Shown piece after piece: positions 8,262-16,013 of a DNA stretch of 30,012 nucleotides (its first letter is position 1; each line of letters opens with the position of its first letter). A program made the translations under genes and the position numbers. This stretch comes from Erythrobacter donghaensis. GTDB lineage: Bacteria > Pseudomonadota > Alphaproteobacteria > Sphingomonadales > Sphingomonadaceae. Below the pieces are notes generated by a model that had not been told where the DNA came from, searched no databases, and was given only the letters and a program-made list of their open reading frames with translations. Location: NCBI RefSeq assembly GCF_001557325.1, contig NZ_LSJS01000065.1, positions 1 through 30,012 of the forward strand, written 5' to 3'.

Positions 8262-8954
8262 TCACACCAGCTCGATCCGCGTGTGCCGTTCGATCCGGTG
8301 CGCATCGACCAGCCGCGCGCCGTTGGGCTCGGGCATGGCGGAGAGCGCGAGGATCTCGGCAAAGCGCTGCCACAGGTCCTCGGTCCGGCTGCGCGCGCCG
8401 ATCGCATCCTTGCGGGGCACGTTCTTGCGGGCGATGGCATCGACCAGCGACCACACCGTCTCCCATTCGAGCCAGTAGCGCCCGCGGTCGGCGATCATCA
8501 TGATGAAGCAGGCGACGCCGACCACGGCAAAGGCCTCGACACCGATCAGCCACCACACCAACGGGCTGCCGACCAACCCCATGATCCATCCCACGCAGCC
8601 GACATAGCCGAACGACACGATCGGCATGGCAAGCCCGTTCTCGCGCGCGAGGCGCTTGCTGAGCCGTGTCGGCGACATCCGGGTGAGGTCTTTCAGGCGT
8701 GTCGAAGGCGTGATCCGCACCCCGGGCTTCAGCCGCTCGAACTGGCCGCGCAGGCGGAAGAACAGCATCGCGGTGTCGCACCGGTCCCCCGCCTCGCGCC
8801 CCGCGCGGCGGTACATCACTTCCTCGAACAGGTCCTCGGCGGTGTAGAACACGTCGAAACCGTCGAGCGAGCCGGCCCCGAAGCTGCGCCCGAGCAGATC
8901 GAGCGTGACTTCGGTAAACTCCTCCCGCTCGATCCGGATCGCCGCGTGGGCCAA
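8262..8954 (-). CDS. Unknown protein with two central transmembrane segments (probable TTG start)
   Basis: This 230-residue protein is of a family I do not recognise. The N-terminal ~115 residues are soluble and charged (LGRSFGAGSLDGFDVFYTAE). Two adjacent hydrophobic helices at about 117-158 (SFGYVGCVGWIMGLVG and WWLIGVEAFAVVGVACFIMM) form a hairpin. The C-terminus (160-230) is basic and helical. No ATG or GTG occurs near the 5' end: the first alternative is at about residue 46. The TTG at 8954, one base after the gatB stop and preceded by a GGGG-containing sequence, is the only start that keeps the conserved-looking N-terminus. The gene lies between gatB and trmL with almost no spacer, so it is transcribed with them. 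Confidence 0.7.
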   Translation of the reverse strand: MAHAAIRIEREEFTEVTLDLLGRSFGAGSLDGFDVFYTAEDLFEEVMYRRAGREAGDRCDTAMLFFRLRGQFERLKPGVRITPSTRLKDLTRMSPTRLSKRLARENGLAMPIVSFGYVGCVGWIMGLVGSPLVWWLIGVEAFAVVGVACFIMMIADRGRYWLEWETVWSLVDAIARKNVPRKDAIGARSRTEDLWQRFAEILALSAMPEPNGARLVDAHRIERHTRIELV

Positions 8955-8955
8955 C

Positions 8956-10452
8956 TTACCCCAGCTTGGCTTTGAGCAGCTGGTTGACGAGCTGCGGGTT
9001 GGCCTTGCCCTGCATCGCCTTCATCGTCTGGCCGACGAAGAAGCCGAACAGCGCTTCCTTGCCGGCGCGGTACTGTTCGACCTTGTCGGCGTTGGCGGCG
9101 ATGATCGCGTCGACGGCGGCCTCGATCGCGCCGGTGTCGGAGACCTGCTTCAGGCCTTCCGTATCAGCGACCTCGTTCGGATCGCGCCCCGTCCTGAGGA
9201 CAATTTCAAAAATCTCCTTGGCCTGCCCGCCGCTGATTTCGCTCTTGTCGGCCATGGCGAGGATGCTCGCCTGCGCGCTCGCGGTGGCATTGGCCGGATC
9301 GCCCTCGTCACCCAGTGCCTTCATCACCCCCGGCGCGACCGAGAGCGACCAGTTGGCGACCTGCGTCGCCACGGCGGGTTCATCCTTGCCGGTGGCCTTG
9401 GCGGTCTCCGCCAGCAGCGTTTCGAACCGCGCGAAGGTTTCCACCTCGGCGGTCAGCTCGCGGGCGTTGTAGGGGGTGAGGCCGAGCACCTCGACATAGC
9501 GCTTGCGCTTGGCGTCGGGCAGTTCGGGGAGCGAGGCGCGGCATTCGGCAAGGAAATCTTCCTCCAGCACCAGCGGCAGCAGATCGGGATCGGGGAAGTA
9601 GCGATAGTCGTGCGCGTCTTCCTTGCTGCGCATCGTGCGCGTGGTGCCGGTGCCGGGGTCGAACAGGCGGGTTTCCTGCACGATCGTGCCGCCCGCCTCG
9701 AGTACATCGACCTGCCGCATCGCCTCGTGCTCGATCGCCTGCATGACGAAGCGGACGGAGTTCACGTTCTTGGTCTCGGTGCGGGTGCCGAAGGGTTCGC
9801 CCGGACGGCGCACGCTGACGTTCACGTCGGCGCGCATCGAGCCTTCCTCCATGTTGCCGTCGCACGAGCCGACGTAGCGCAAAATCGCGCGCAGCTTCCG
9901 AAGGTAAGCCCCGGCCTCGGCGGGCGAACGCATGTCGGGGCGGCTGACAATCTCCATCAGCGCCACGCCCGAGCGGTTGAGGTCGACATAGGACATGGTC
10001 GGGTGCTGGTCGTGCATCAGCTTGCCCGCGTCCTGCTCGACGTGAATGCGCTCGATGCCGATGACCTTGTCGGCCTCGATCCCGGCCTTCTCGTCCGCCT
10101 CGATCAGCAGCGAACCTTCGCCCACAAGCGGGTGATAGAGCTGGCTGATCTGGTAGCCCTGCGGCAGGTCGGCGTAGAAGTAGTTCTTGCGGTCGAACCG
10201 GCTCCACGCGTTGATCTGCGCCTCGATCGCCATGCCGGTGCGCACCGCCTGCCGGATGCACTCGCGGTTGGGCACGGGCAGCATCCCCGGCATCGCGGCA
10301 TCGACGAGGGAGACCTGCGCATTGGGCTCCGCGCCGAAGGCGGTGGCGGCGCCGCTGAACAGCTTGGCGTTGGAGGTGACCTGCGCGTGGACCTCGAGGC
10401 CGATCACGACCTCCCATTCGCCCGTGGCACCCTGGATGCGGTAGTTGCTCAT
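8956..10452 (-). CDS. gatB: Asp-tRNA(Asn)/Glu-tRNA(Gln) amidotransferase subunit B
   Basis: The 498-residue GatB is the kinase and tRNA-binding subunit of GatCAB, which converts misacylated Glu-tRNA(Gln) and Asp-tRNA(Asn) to the correct amide forms. The cradle domain begins with [13 protein letters not shown] and contains [18 protein letters not shown] and [20 protein letters not shown], which are signatures of the family. The C-terminal ~150 residues hold the helical and YqeY-like tail domain, ending in [14 protein letters not shown]. Length is standard (470-500). The ATG overlaps the stop of the 52-residue membrane protein gene (ATGA), which in turn overlaps gatA. The presence of gatCAB implies use of the indirect route to at least one amide aminoacyl-tRNA. 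Confidence 0.97.
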   Translation of the reverse strand: MSNYRIQGATGEWEVVIGLEVHAQVTSNAKLFSGAATAFGAEPNAQVSLVDAAMPGMLPVPNRECIRQAVRTGMAIEAQINAWSRFDRKNYFYADLPQGYQISQLYHPLVGEGSLLIEADEKAGIEADKVIGIERIHVEQDAGKLMHDQHPTMSYVDLNRSGVALMEIVSRPDMRSPAEAGAYLRKLRAILRYVGSCDGNMEEGSMRADVNVSVRRPGEPFGTRTETKNVNSVRFVMQAIEHEAMRQVDVLEAGGTIVQETRLFDPGTGTTRTMRSKEDAHDYRYFPDPDLLPLVLEEDFLAECRASLPELPDAKRKRYVEVLGLTPYNARELTAEVETFARFETLLAETAKATGKDEPAVATQVANWSLSVAPGVMKALGDEGDPANATASAQASILAMADKSEISGGQAKEIFEIVLRTGRDPNEVADTEGLKQVSDTGAIEAAVDAIIAANADKVEQYRAGKEALFGFFVGQTMKAMQGKANPQLVNQLLKAKLG

Positions 10453-10607
10453 TGCTTGTCCTCGTCCTCGATCACCTTACCGTCCGGCCCGAAGCGCAGC
10501 TCGCCGTGATCGACGTTCTTTCTCACCCAATTGGCGACCATGAAGGTCACCGGCACCGCGAGGGCGATGCCGATACCGGCAAGCCACAGCGCGGGATCGG
10601 CGGTCAC
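10449..10607 (-). CDS. 52-residue single-pass membrane protein between gatA and gatB
   Basis: A very small frame reads [20 protein letters not shown] and ends in VIEDEDKQ. Residues 8-25 form one transmembrane helix, followed by a polar tail with [19 protein letters not shown], presumably on one side of the inner membrane. The GTG start at 10607 overlaps the gatA stop by four bases (GTGA), and the TGA stop overlaps the gatB ATG by four bases (ATGA). These matched overlaps argue that it is translated and coupled to both neighbours. A second GTG at 10610 is possible. I do not recognise the family. It is short enough to be missed by many gene callers. Confidence 0.72.
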   Translation of the reverse strand: MTADPALWLAGIGIALAVPVTFMVANWVRKNVDHGELRFGPDGKVIEDEDKQ

Positions 10608-12085
10608 CACCACTTCTCCGGCTTGGCGGTGAAGCCTGCGCGTTGCTGGATCGCGAGACCCGCATTCAGCACGCCCTGCTCGTCGAACGGGCGGCCGACC
10701 AGCTGGAGGCCCAGCGGCAGGCCATCGGCGTTGATCGTCGCGGGCACGCTCATCGCGGGGAGCCCTGCGAGGCTCGCGGGAACCGCGAAGACGTCGTTCA
10801 GATACATCGTCAGCGGGTCTTCGTTCATCGAGCCGAGCGGGAACGAGGCCGTCGGCGTGGTCGGCGCGAGGATCACGTCGCACTCCGCAAACGCCCGCTC
10901 GAAATCGCGGGCGACCAGCGCGCGCACCTTCTGCGCCTGCGTGTAATAGGCGTCGTAGAAGCCCGCCGAGAGCACGTAGGTGCCGATCAGGATGCGGCGC
11001 TTGACCTCGTCGCCGAAGCCGGCGGCGCGGGTGGCGGCGTACATGTCCTGGAGGCCGACGCCCTCGGGAAGGTCGCGCAGCCCGTAACGCACCCCGTCAT
11101 AGCGGGCGAGGTTCGAGGAGGCTTCGGCGGGAGCGACGATGTAGTAGGCGGGCAGCGCATATTTGGTGTGCGGCAGCGAGACGTCGACGATCTCGGCGCC
11201 CGCGTCCTTGAGCCACGCCTTGCCCTGCTCCCAAGAGTCGAGGATCGCCTGATCGGTGCCCTCCATCCGGTATTCGCGCGGGATGCCGACCTTCTTGCCC
11301 CTGAGGTCGGCGTTCAGAGCGGCCTCCCAATCGGGCACGGGCATGTCGAGGCTGGTCGCGTCCTTGGGATCGAACCCCGCCATCGCGCCGAGCATGATCG
11401 CGCAATCCTCGACCGAGCGCGCCATCGGCCCGGCCTGATCGAGGCTCGAGGCGAAGGCAACGATGCCCCAGCGCGAGCAGCGGCCATAGGTCGGCTTGAT
11501 CCCGCAGATGCCGGTGAAGGCGGCCGGTTGCCGGATCGAGCCGCCGGTATCGGTGCCGGTGGCGGCAGGCGCAATCCGCGCGGCGACCGCGGCGGAGGAA
11601 CCGCCCGAGGAGCCGCCGGGGCTCATCGGCTGGTTGCTGTCGGCCTTGCGCCACGGCGAGGACACGTTGCCGAAATAGGAGGTCTCGTTCGAGGAGCCCA
11701 TCGCGAACTGGTCGAGATTGAGCTTGCCCAGCATCCCGGCGCCCGCGTCCCATAGCTTCTGCGAAACCGTGCTCTCGTAGCGCGGGGTGAAGCCTTCGAG
11801 GATGTGGCTCGCTGCGGTGGTCTGCACGCCGTGGGTGGCGAAGAGGTCCTTCATCCCGATCGGCACGCCCGCCATCGCCCCCAGCGCCTCTCCCGCGGCG
11901 CGCGCGGCGTCGACCCTGTCGGCCGCGGCGAGCGCATGGTCGGGGGTGGTGACGATGAAGGCGTTCAAGGCGGCAGCCTCGGCCACGGCGGCGTTGAAGC
12001 CTTCCGCCACTTCGCGCGCGGTGAAATCGCCCTTGGCGACACCGTCGCGGATGTCCTTTACGCCGAGAGAGGTGAGGTCAGTCAT
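10604..12085 (-). CDS. gatA: Asp-tRNA(Asn)/Glu-tRNA(Gln) amidotransferase subunit A
   Basis: The 493-residue GatA is the glutaminase subunit of the GatCAB complex and supplies ammonia from glutamine. The amidase-signature family Ser-cisSer-Lys triad is visible: Lys79 in PIGMKDLF, the serine of GGSSGGSS (158-164), and Ser183 in [12 protein letters not shown]. The conserved FMGSSNET-type segment ([13 protein letters not shown]) and the C-terminal [15 protein letters not shown] are also present. ATG 12085 is chosen over the in-frame TTG at 12094. No strong ribosome-binding site precedes it, because a palindromic repeat element reaches to within ten bases of the start. The stop overlaps the GTG of the 52-residue membrane protein. 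Confidence 0.97.
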   Translation of the reverse strand: MTDLTSLGVKDIRDGVAKGDFTAREVAEGFNAAVAEAAALNAFIVTTPDHALAAADRVDAARAAGEALGAMAGVPIGMKDLFATHGVQTTAASHILEGFTPRYESTVSQKLWDAGAGMLGKLNLDQFAMGSSNETSYFGNVSSPWRKADSNQPMSPGGSSGGSSAAVAARIAPAATGTDTGGSIRQPAAFTGICGIKPTYGRCSRWGIVAFASSLDQAGPMARSVEDCAIMLGAMAGFDPKDATSLDMPVPDWEAALNADLRGKKVGIPREYRMEGTDQAILDSWEQGKAWLKDAGAEIVDVSLPHTKYALPAYYIVAPAEASSNLARYDGVRYGLRDLPEGVGLQDMYAATRAAGFGDEVKRRILIGTYVLSAGFYDAYYTQAQKVRALVARDFERAFAECDVILAPTTPTASFPLGSMNEDPLTMYLNDVFAVPASLAGLPAMSVPATINADGLPLGLQLVGRPFDEQGVLNAGLAIQQRAGFTAKPEKWW

Positions 12086-12094
12086 TGGTTCCAA

Positions 12095-12187
12095 CCGTTC
12101 GCCCTGAGCCTGTCGAAGGGCCGTCCTTCTTGAGGCGCAGGATCAGAAAAGAAAATACGCAGGCTTCGGCAAGCTCGGCCCGAACGG
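12095..12187. repeat. Imperfect inverted repeat (TTCGACAGGCTCAGGGCGA family) between gatC and gatA
   Basis: The left arm at 12095-12121 and the right arm at 12163-12187 are reverse complements over about 25 bases with five or six mismatches and a 41-base loop. The left arm, read on the minus strand, starts CCCTTCGACAGGCTCAGGGC. The same sequence recurs at 14192-14217 with one difference in 26 bases. This looks like a palindromic interspersed repeat of the type scattered through sphingomonad genomes (inference). Placed inside the gat operon it would form a long stem in the mRNA, just before the gatA start codon. Confidence 0.75.
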
Positions 12188-12210
12188 GAGAGGGGGATGC
12201 CCCTTCCCCC

Positions 12211-12513
12211 TTACTCGATCACCTTGGGCACGCCGAAGAAGCCGTGCTCGGCCGCGGGCGCATTGGCGAGCACGTCGTCGCGCTTGCCGCCGCCGGTCAG
12301 CGGGTCGGCGTCGACCACGTCCTCGCGCAGGCGCAGGGTGTTCGGGATCACCGCCGCCATCGGCTCGATCCCGGCGGTGTCCACCTCGCCCAGCTGCTCG
12401 ACCCACTGGAGGATGCCGTTCAGTTCCGGCACCATCTGTTCGAGCGCTTCGTCATCCATGCGGATGCGGGCGAGCGACGCGATCTTGGCGACGGTTGCCT
12501 TGTCGACCGACAT
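12211..12513 (-). CDS. gatC: Asp-tRNA(Asn)/Glu-tRNA(Gln) amidotransferase subunit C
   Basis: The 100-residue GatC is the belt-like subunit that wraps around GatA and holds it to GatB. It shows the usual order: N-terminal helix with [20 protein letters not shown], the [17 protein letters not shown] segment, then [17 protein letters not shown] and the C-terminal FFGVPKVIE, which matches the family consensus ending FFVPKVI. Length is typical (95-100). The ATG at 12513 follows the FKBP stop by 14 bases. It is the first of the three gat genes and is separated from gatA by a 125-base spacer that holds a long imperfect palindrome. Confidence 0.95.
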   Translation of the reverse strand: MSVDKATVAKIASLARIRMDDEALEQMVPELNGILQWVEQLGEVDTAGIEPMAAVIPNTLRLREDVVDADPLTGGGKRDDVLANAPAAEHGFFGVPKVIE

Positions 12514-12527
12514 GACGCCTGCGCCCC

Positions 12528-13148
12528 TTACTGGCCCGGCGCGGCCTGCGGGGCCCCGTCCGGAGCCGCGCCGCCAGCACCGCCCGGCGCGCCGCCGGCA
12601 CCGCCCTGCGGGCCGCCCATCTGCGCCTGCATCTGCTGCTGGAGGATCTGGAAATTGCGCTCCACCGCGGCGCGGGTCATGATGCCGGTCACCTCGATGT
12701 CGAATTCGAGATCGGCATTGGCCGGGATCGACGAGCCCTGCGGCGGGGTCGCGCCGTAGCCGAGTTCGGCGGGGATGAAGATCGTGTACTTGCCGCCCTT
12801 CTGGACGTTCTTGAGGCCCTCGTAGAAGCCCGGGATGATCTGGCCTTCCTCGAACAGCAGCGGGGTGCCTTCGGGGAACAGGCCCTGCACCGGGAAGGGG
12901 CTTTCCTGCGCGTCCTGGAACACGGAGCCGTCGGCGGCAAGCTTGCCGGTGTACTTGACGAAGATCACCTCGCCCGGCTTGGGGGTGGGGCCGGTGCCGG
13001 CCTGCACCACATCGACATCGAGCCCGCGCGGCACGGCCGCCCAGGCGAGGCCGGCGCCGACCAGCACGGCGAGGATCACCCCGATCCACAGCTTGGTCAG
13101 CGAGCCCTTGGCGACGGGCTGGATAGGAACGCGGGTAATCTCGGTCAT
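12528..13148 (-). CDS. Membrane-anchored FKBP-type peptidyl-prolyl cis-trans isomerase
   Basis: The 206-residue protein has a short cytoplasmic N-terminus, one membrane anchor (about residues 19-39, [20 protein letters not shown]), and a periplasmic FKBP domain (about 50-155). Recognisable FKBP segments are [15 protein letters not shown], the VIPG-like [13 protein letters not shown], the IPAELGYG loop and the final strand [10 protein letters not shown]. The last ~50 residues are a low-complexity Gln/Gly/Ala/Pro tail ([22 protein letters not shown]), probably disordered. It catalyses prolyl isomerisation during folding of exported proteins. The start ATG 13148 has AGGA seven to eight bases upstream. 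It heads the gat operon; an upstream terminator hairpin at 13196-13223 separates it from rpsU. Confidence 0.9.
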   Translation of the reverse strand: MTEITRVPIQPVAKGSLTKLWIGVILAVLVGAGLAWAAVPRGLDVDVVQAGTGPTPKPGEVIFVKYTGKLAADGSVFQDAQESPFPVQGLFPEGTPLLFEEGQIIPGFYEGLKNVQKGGKYTIFIPAELGYGATPPQGSSIPANADLEFDIEVTGIMTRAAVERNFQILQQQMQAQMGGPQGGAGGAPGGAGGAAPDGAPQAAPGQ

Positions 13149-13195
13149 GGTGATGTCCTGCTGGTCACGGCGACGCGACGGTGAAGAGTGACGAC

Positions 13196-13223
13196 AAAAG
13201 GGCGCGGGTTTGATGCCGCGCCC
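13196..13223 (-). terminator. Rho-independent terminator after rpsU
   Basis: On the minus strand a perfect 8-bp stem, GGGCGCGG / CCGCGCCC, with an 8-base loop is followed directly by TTTTG. It lies 125 bases beyond the rpsU stop and 48 bases before the FKBP start, so it should end rpsU transcription ahead of the gat operon. Confidence 0.75.
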
Positions 13224-13312
13224 TGATGGCTGATCGGAAAGGGTGTTTCAAGCGGATACCTATCGGGTTTACCGCTTGGGGCACGAGATCCCCGCTTTCG
13301 CGAGGATGACGC

Positions 13313-13344
13313 AAACCTGAGCGCCGCTTGCGCGGCTGAGGTTT
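13313..13344 (-). terminator. Second hairpin directly after rpsU stop
   Basis: Inverted arms AAACCT..GCCGC and GCGGC..AGGTTT around a TTGC loop start four bases after the rpsU stop codon. There is no long T-tract, so it may be an mRNA 3'-stabilising stem or an accessory terminator working with the one at 13196-13223. Confidence 0.45.
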
Positions 13345-13347
13345 ACG

Positions 13348-13554
13348 TCACTTGCTCCCGTCGCGCTCCATCCGCTTGCGCTCCATCTTGCGGGCGCGGC
13401 GAACGGCGGCGGCCTTTTCGCGGGCGCGCTTTTCCGACGGCTTCTCGTAGTGGCGACGCAGCTTCATTTCGCGATAAACGCCTTCGCGCTGCAGCTTCTT
13501 CTTGAGCGCGCGCAGGGCCTGATCGACATTGTTATCGCGAACCATGATTTGCAT
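13348..13554 (-). CDS. rpsU: 30S ribosomal protein S21
   Basis: The 68-residue basic protein reads [20 protein letters not shown] at its start, the classical S21 N-terminus, followed by [20 protein letters not shown] and an Arg/Lys-rich helical tail ([14 protein letters not shown]). S21 binds the platform of the small subunit and promotes pairing of the 16S rRNA 3' end with messages. ATG 13554 is preferred over the internal ATG at 13545 because it matches the usual alphaproteobacterial N-terminus; GAGG lies about 12-13 bases upstream. The gene stands alone, with a promoter candidate 124 bases upstream and hairpins after its stop. It is divergent from crcB. Confidence 0.96.
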   Translation of the reverse strand: MQIMVRDNNVDQALRALKKKLQREGVYREMKLRRHYEKPSEKRAREKAAAVRRARKMERKRMERDGSK

Positions 13555-13677
13555 AAACGACGACTACCTCATGTCCAAACGCCCAGAGCCCCGCATGTGA
13601 TTCTGCGCGGGGGTGCGCGGTGAATTTCCAATGAAATGCGGGCGATTCCCGAGGGGAGCCGCCCTTCAAACCGCGCC

Positions 13678-13706
13678 CCCCTAGTCCAACACGGGCAAAA
13701 TGGCAA
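13678..13706 (-). promoter_or_regulatory. Candidate rpsU promoter
   Basis: On the minus strand TTGCCA (13706-13701) and TAGGGG (13683-13678) are separated by 17 bases. The -35 is close to consensus. The -10 is GC-rich, but a CTAGGG-like -10 is plausible in sphingomonads (inference). The leader to rpsU would be about 120 bases. Confidence 0.35.
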
Positions 13707-13774
13707 GCCGTCAGAGTGCATTCGTGGCCCACGCCCGCCTAGCCACGGCGCGCGCGCCTCGCTATGGCCGCGCG

Positions 13775-14191
13775 ATGGACGGTGTGATCTCTCCCCTGAA
13801 GGCCAGCCTTTACGTCGCCGCGGGCGGCGCTGCGGGCTCGGTGCTGCGCTATCATGCGGGCCGCTGGGTCGGCGCGCTGGCGGGCGAGGGGAGCGCCTTC
13901 CCGTGGGGCACGCTCGCGGTCAACATCGCCGGCAGCCTGCTGATGGGCGCGCTGGTCGGCTGGTTCGCCCGAGCGACGCCCGGCGTGGGTGCCGCCGAGA
14001 CCGCGCGGCTGCTGCTCGGCGTCGGGCTGCTCGGCGGCTTCACCACCTTCAGCGCCTTTTCCGCCGAGCTCGTCACCATGCTCCACCGCGGGCAGGCGTG
14101 GCTCGCGGCCGGATATGCCGCCGCCTCGCTGATCGCGGGGCTCGCGGCGGTGGTCATCGGCCTTGTCGCCGTGCAGGGAGCCCCGCGATGA
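13775..14191 (+). CDS. crcB: Fluoride channel Fluc/CrcB
   Basis: The 138-residue, four-helix membrane protein works as a dual-topology dimer exporting fluoride. Family motifs in order are AAGGAAGSVLRYHAGR in helix 1, WGTLAVNIAGSLLMGALVG in helix 2, and GLLGGFTTFSAFSAE in helix 3, the last containing the Phe/Thr/Ser residues that line the pore. A final helix spans about 108-132. ATG 13775 is chosen; the frame is open upstream to 13700 but that extension (RLATARAPRYGR) is not part of the family. No good ribosome-binding site precedes it, and a GTG at 13784 is possible. I looked for a fluoride riboswitch upstream and did not find a convincing one. It leads an operon of overlapping genes. Confidence 0.9.
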   Translation: MDGVISPLKASLYVAAGGAAGSVLRYHAGRWVGALAGEGSAFPWGTLAVNIAGSLLMGALVGWFARATPGVGAAETARLLLGVGLLGGFTTFSAFSAELVTMLHRGQAWLAAGYAAASLIAGLAAVVIGLVAVQGAPR

Positions 14192-15414
14192 CCCTTCGAC
14201 AGGCTCAGGGCGATCGGGATGAGGTCCGCCAGTTCACCGTCGCCGAGGATGACGACGGCATCCGGCTCGACCGCTGGTTCAAGCGCAACCTGCCGCAGGT
14301 GGGCTTTGCCACGGTCTCGCGATGGGCGCGCACCGGGCAGATCCGGGTCGACGGCAAGCGCGCCAAGCCCGAGGATCGCCTTGCCGCAGGCCAGGTGCTG
14401 CGCGTGCCGCCGGGCGGCGAGGACACGGCCCGGGAACCCGCCAAGCCGCGTGCGCGCCCGCTCAGCCCCGAGCAGATCGCCGAGGCCCGCGACATGGTGA
14501 TCCGCGAGACGCCGACCGCGATCGTCCTCAACAAGCCCCCCGGCCTTGCCACGCAGGGCGGGAGCAAGACCACCAAGCATGTCGACGGGCTGCTGGACGC
14601 CTTCGTGGAAGGCAACGCGCCCCGCCCGCGGCTTGTCCACCGGCTCGACAAGGACACCTCCGGCGTCCTGCTGATCGCCCGCACCCCGGGGAGCGCGGCG
14701 AGCTTCTCCAAGCGCTTTGCGAGCCGCTCTGCGCGAAAAGTCTACTGGGCGCTGGTGGTCGGCAATCCGCAGCTCTCCGAGGGCGTGATCGATGCCCCGC
14801 TCGCCAAGCAGCCGGGCACCGGCGGCGAGAAGATGCATATCGACGAGGAGAACGGCGCGGCGGCCAAGACCCGCTACCGCGTGGTCGACCGCGCCGGGCA
14901 GCGCACGGCGTGGGTCGAACTGGAGCCGCTGACGGGGCGCACCCATCAGCTGCGCGTCCACATGGCCGCGATCGGCCACCCGATCGTGGGCGACGGCAAG
15001 TACGGCGGGCAGGACGCCTTCCTCACCGGCGCGGTGAGCCGCAAGATGCACCTGCACGCCCGCCGACTGATCATCTCCGAGCCCAAGGCGGGTGCCAAGG
15101 AAGATGGTGGCACCGGCGGGAAGCTGGATGTGACAGCCGAACTCCCCCCGCACTTCGCCGCGAGCATGGAGGTGCTGGGCTTCGACCCGGCGATGTCCGA
15201 CGCCTCTCCCTTGCGCGAAGAGGTGCCCGAGAAGACCGCCGAGGAGAAGAAGCAGGCCGCCCGCCGCCACTTCAAGCAGGCTCGCAAGGAAGAGCGCGCC
15301 CCCCGCCGCGCGCGCGGTGCGGCAAAGGCGCAGGGCAAGCCCAAGGCGAAGGCAAAGGGCAAGCCCAAGCCCGCAGCCAAGCCCAAGGGAGCAGGCCGCA
15401 AGCCGACCCGCTGA
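14188..15414 (+). CDS. RluC/RluD-type 23S rRNA pseudouridine synthase
   Basis: The 408-residue enzyme isomerises specific uridines in large-subunit rRNA to pseudouridine. An S4 RNA-binding domain (about 15-75, GIRLDRWFKRNLPQVGFATV) precedes the catalytic domain. Motif II is HRLDKDTSG (151-159, catalytic Asp154). Motif III is seen in LEPLTGRTHQLRVHMAAIGHP. The last ~65 residues are a Lys/Arg/Ala/Pro-rich tail (KAKAKGKPKPAAKPK), probably disordered and RNA-binding. ATG 14188 overlaps the crcB stop (ATGA). The first residues, MTLRQAQGDRDE, are encoded by an interspersed repeat (14192-14217), so the original start may have been downstream. RluC is the closest functional guess, but the target uridines cannot be deduced. 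Confidence 0.9.
   Translation: MTLRQAQGDRDEVRQFTVAEDDDGIRLDRWFKRNLPQVGFATVSRWARTGQIRVDGKRAKPEDRLAAGQVLRVPPGGEDTAREPAKPRARPLSPEQIAEARDMVIRETPTAIVLNKPPGLATQGGSKTTKHVDGLLDAFVEGNAPRPRLVHRLDKDTSGVLLIARTPGSAASFSKRFASRSARKVYWALVVGNPQLSEGVIDAPLAKQPGTGGEKMHIDEENGAAAKTRYRVVDRAGQRTAWVELEPLTGRTHQLRVHMAAIGHPIVGDGKYGGQDAFLTGAVSRKMHLHARRLIISEPKAGAKEDGGTGGKLDVTAELPPHFAASMEVLGFDPAMSDASPLREEVPEKTAEEKKQAARRHFKQARKEERAPRRARGAAKAQGKPKAKAKGKPKPAAKPKGAGRKPTR
14192..14217 (+). repeat. Interspersed repeat half-element inside a CDS start
   Basis: These 26 bases begin CCCTTCGACAGGCTCAGGGC and match 12120-12095 (reverse complement) at 25 of 26 positions. Here only one arm is present, and it is read as the N-terminal codons of the pseudouridine synthase. 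Confidence 0.75.
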
Positions 15415-16013
15415 TGCACCCCAACCCGCTCTACCGCACCGACGACCGCGCCCTGTGCGAAAGCCTGATCGACGAGATCGGCTTCGGCATGGTCTTCGCC
15501 CAGTCGCCCGACGGGCCAAGGGTGGCTCACACGCCGCTGCTCTCGACCGGTGATGGCGCAATCCAGTTCCACCTCGCCCGCGGCAATGCCCTGATGCGGC
15601 ATCTTGACGGGATGACGGCGCTGATCGTGGTCAACGGCCCCGACGCCTATGTCTCCCCCCGCTGGTACGACAACCGCGACACGGTGCCGACATGGGATTA
15701 CGTCGCGCTCGAACTTGAAGGCCGGGTGCGCAGGATGGACGACGCGGGGCTCGAGGCCTTCCTGCACGCCGCGATCCTCAAGCACGAGGGGCGGCTGGAC
15801 GGCACGCCGTGGCGCGCGGAGGAATCCTCCGAGAAGGTCTGGACTGGGCTGTTCCGCGGCATCACCGGCTTCGAGCTCGAGGTGCAGGCCTGGCGGCCGA
15901 CCTTGAAGCTGTCGCAGAACAAGACGGCGCAGGAGCGCGCCCGCATCGCGCTCGGGCTCGAGACTGCGGGCCACGCCGCCCTCGCCCACCTCGTGCGCGA
16001 GCTGCCGGAATGA
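15414..16013 (+). CDS. PaiB-like FMN-binding protein
   Basis: This 199-residue protein belongs to the FMN-binding negative transcriptional regulator family (PaiB, a split-barrel flavin-binding fold). Typical segments are LIDEIGFGMVFAQ near the N-terminus, HTPLL, FHLARGNALMRHLDG, the motif YVSPRWYDNRDTVPTWDYVAL (about 78-98), and the C-terminal GFELEVQAWRPTLKLSQNKT. The family name comes from Bacillus PaiB; a regulatory role here is unproven and a flavin reductase-like function is equally possible. ATG 15414 shares one base with the upstream stop (TGATG), and its own stop overlaps the HAD gene start (ATGA). Confidence 0.9.
   Translation: MHPNPLYRTDDRALCESLIDEIGFGMVFAQSPDGPRVAHTPLLSTGDGAIQFHLARGNALMRHLDGMTALIVVNGPDAYVSPRWYDNRDTVPTWDYVALELEGRVRRMDDAGLEAFLHAAILKHEGRLDGTPWRAEESSEKVWTGLFRGITGFELEVQAWRPTLKLSQNKTAQERARIALGLETAGHAALAHLVRELPE

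Noticed and set aside
13640..13690. Possible fluoride riboswitch before crcB (GGGCGATTCCC ... CCGCCC, then TTCAAACC)
   Set aside because: The first stem looks superficially similar, but the GATG core and the downstream pseudoknot partner of the crcB motif are not present, and the segment overlaps the rpsU leader on the other strand.
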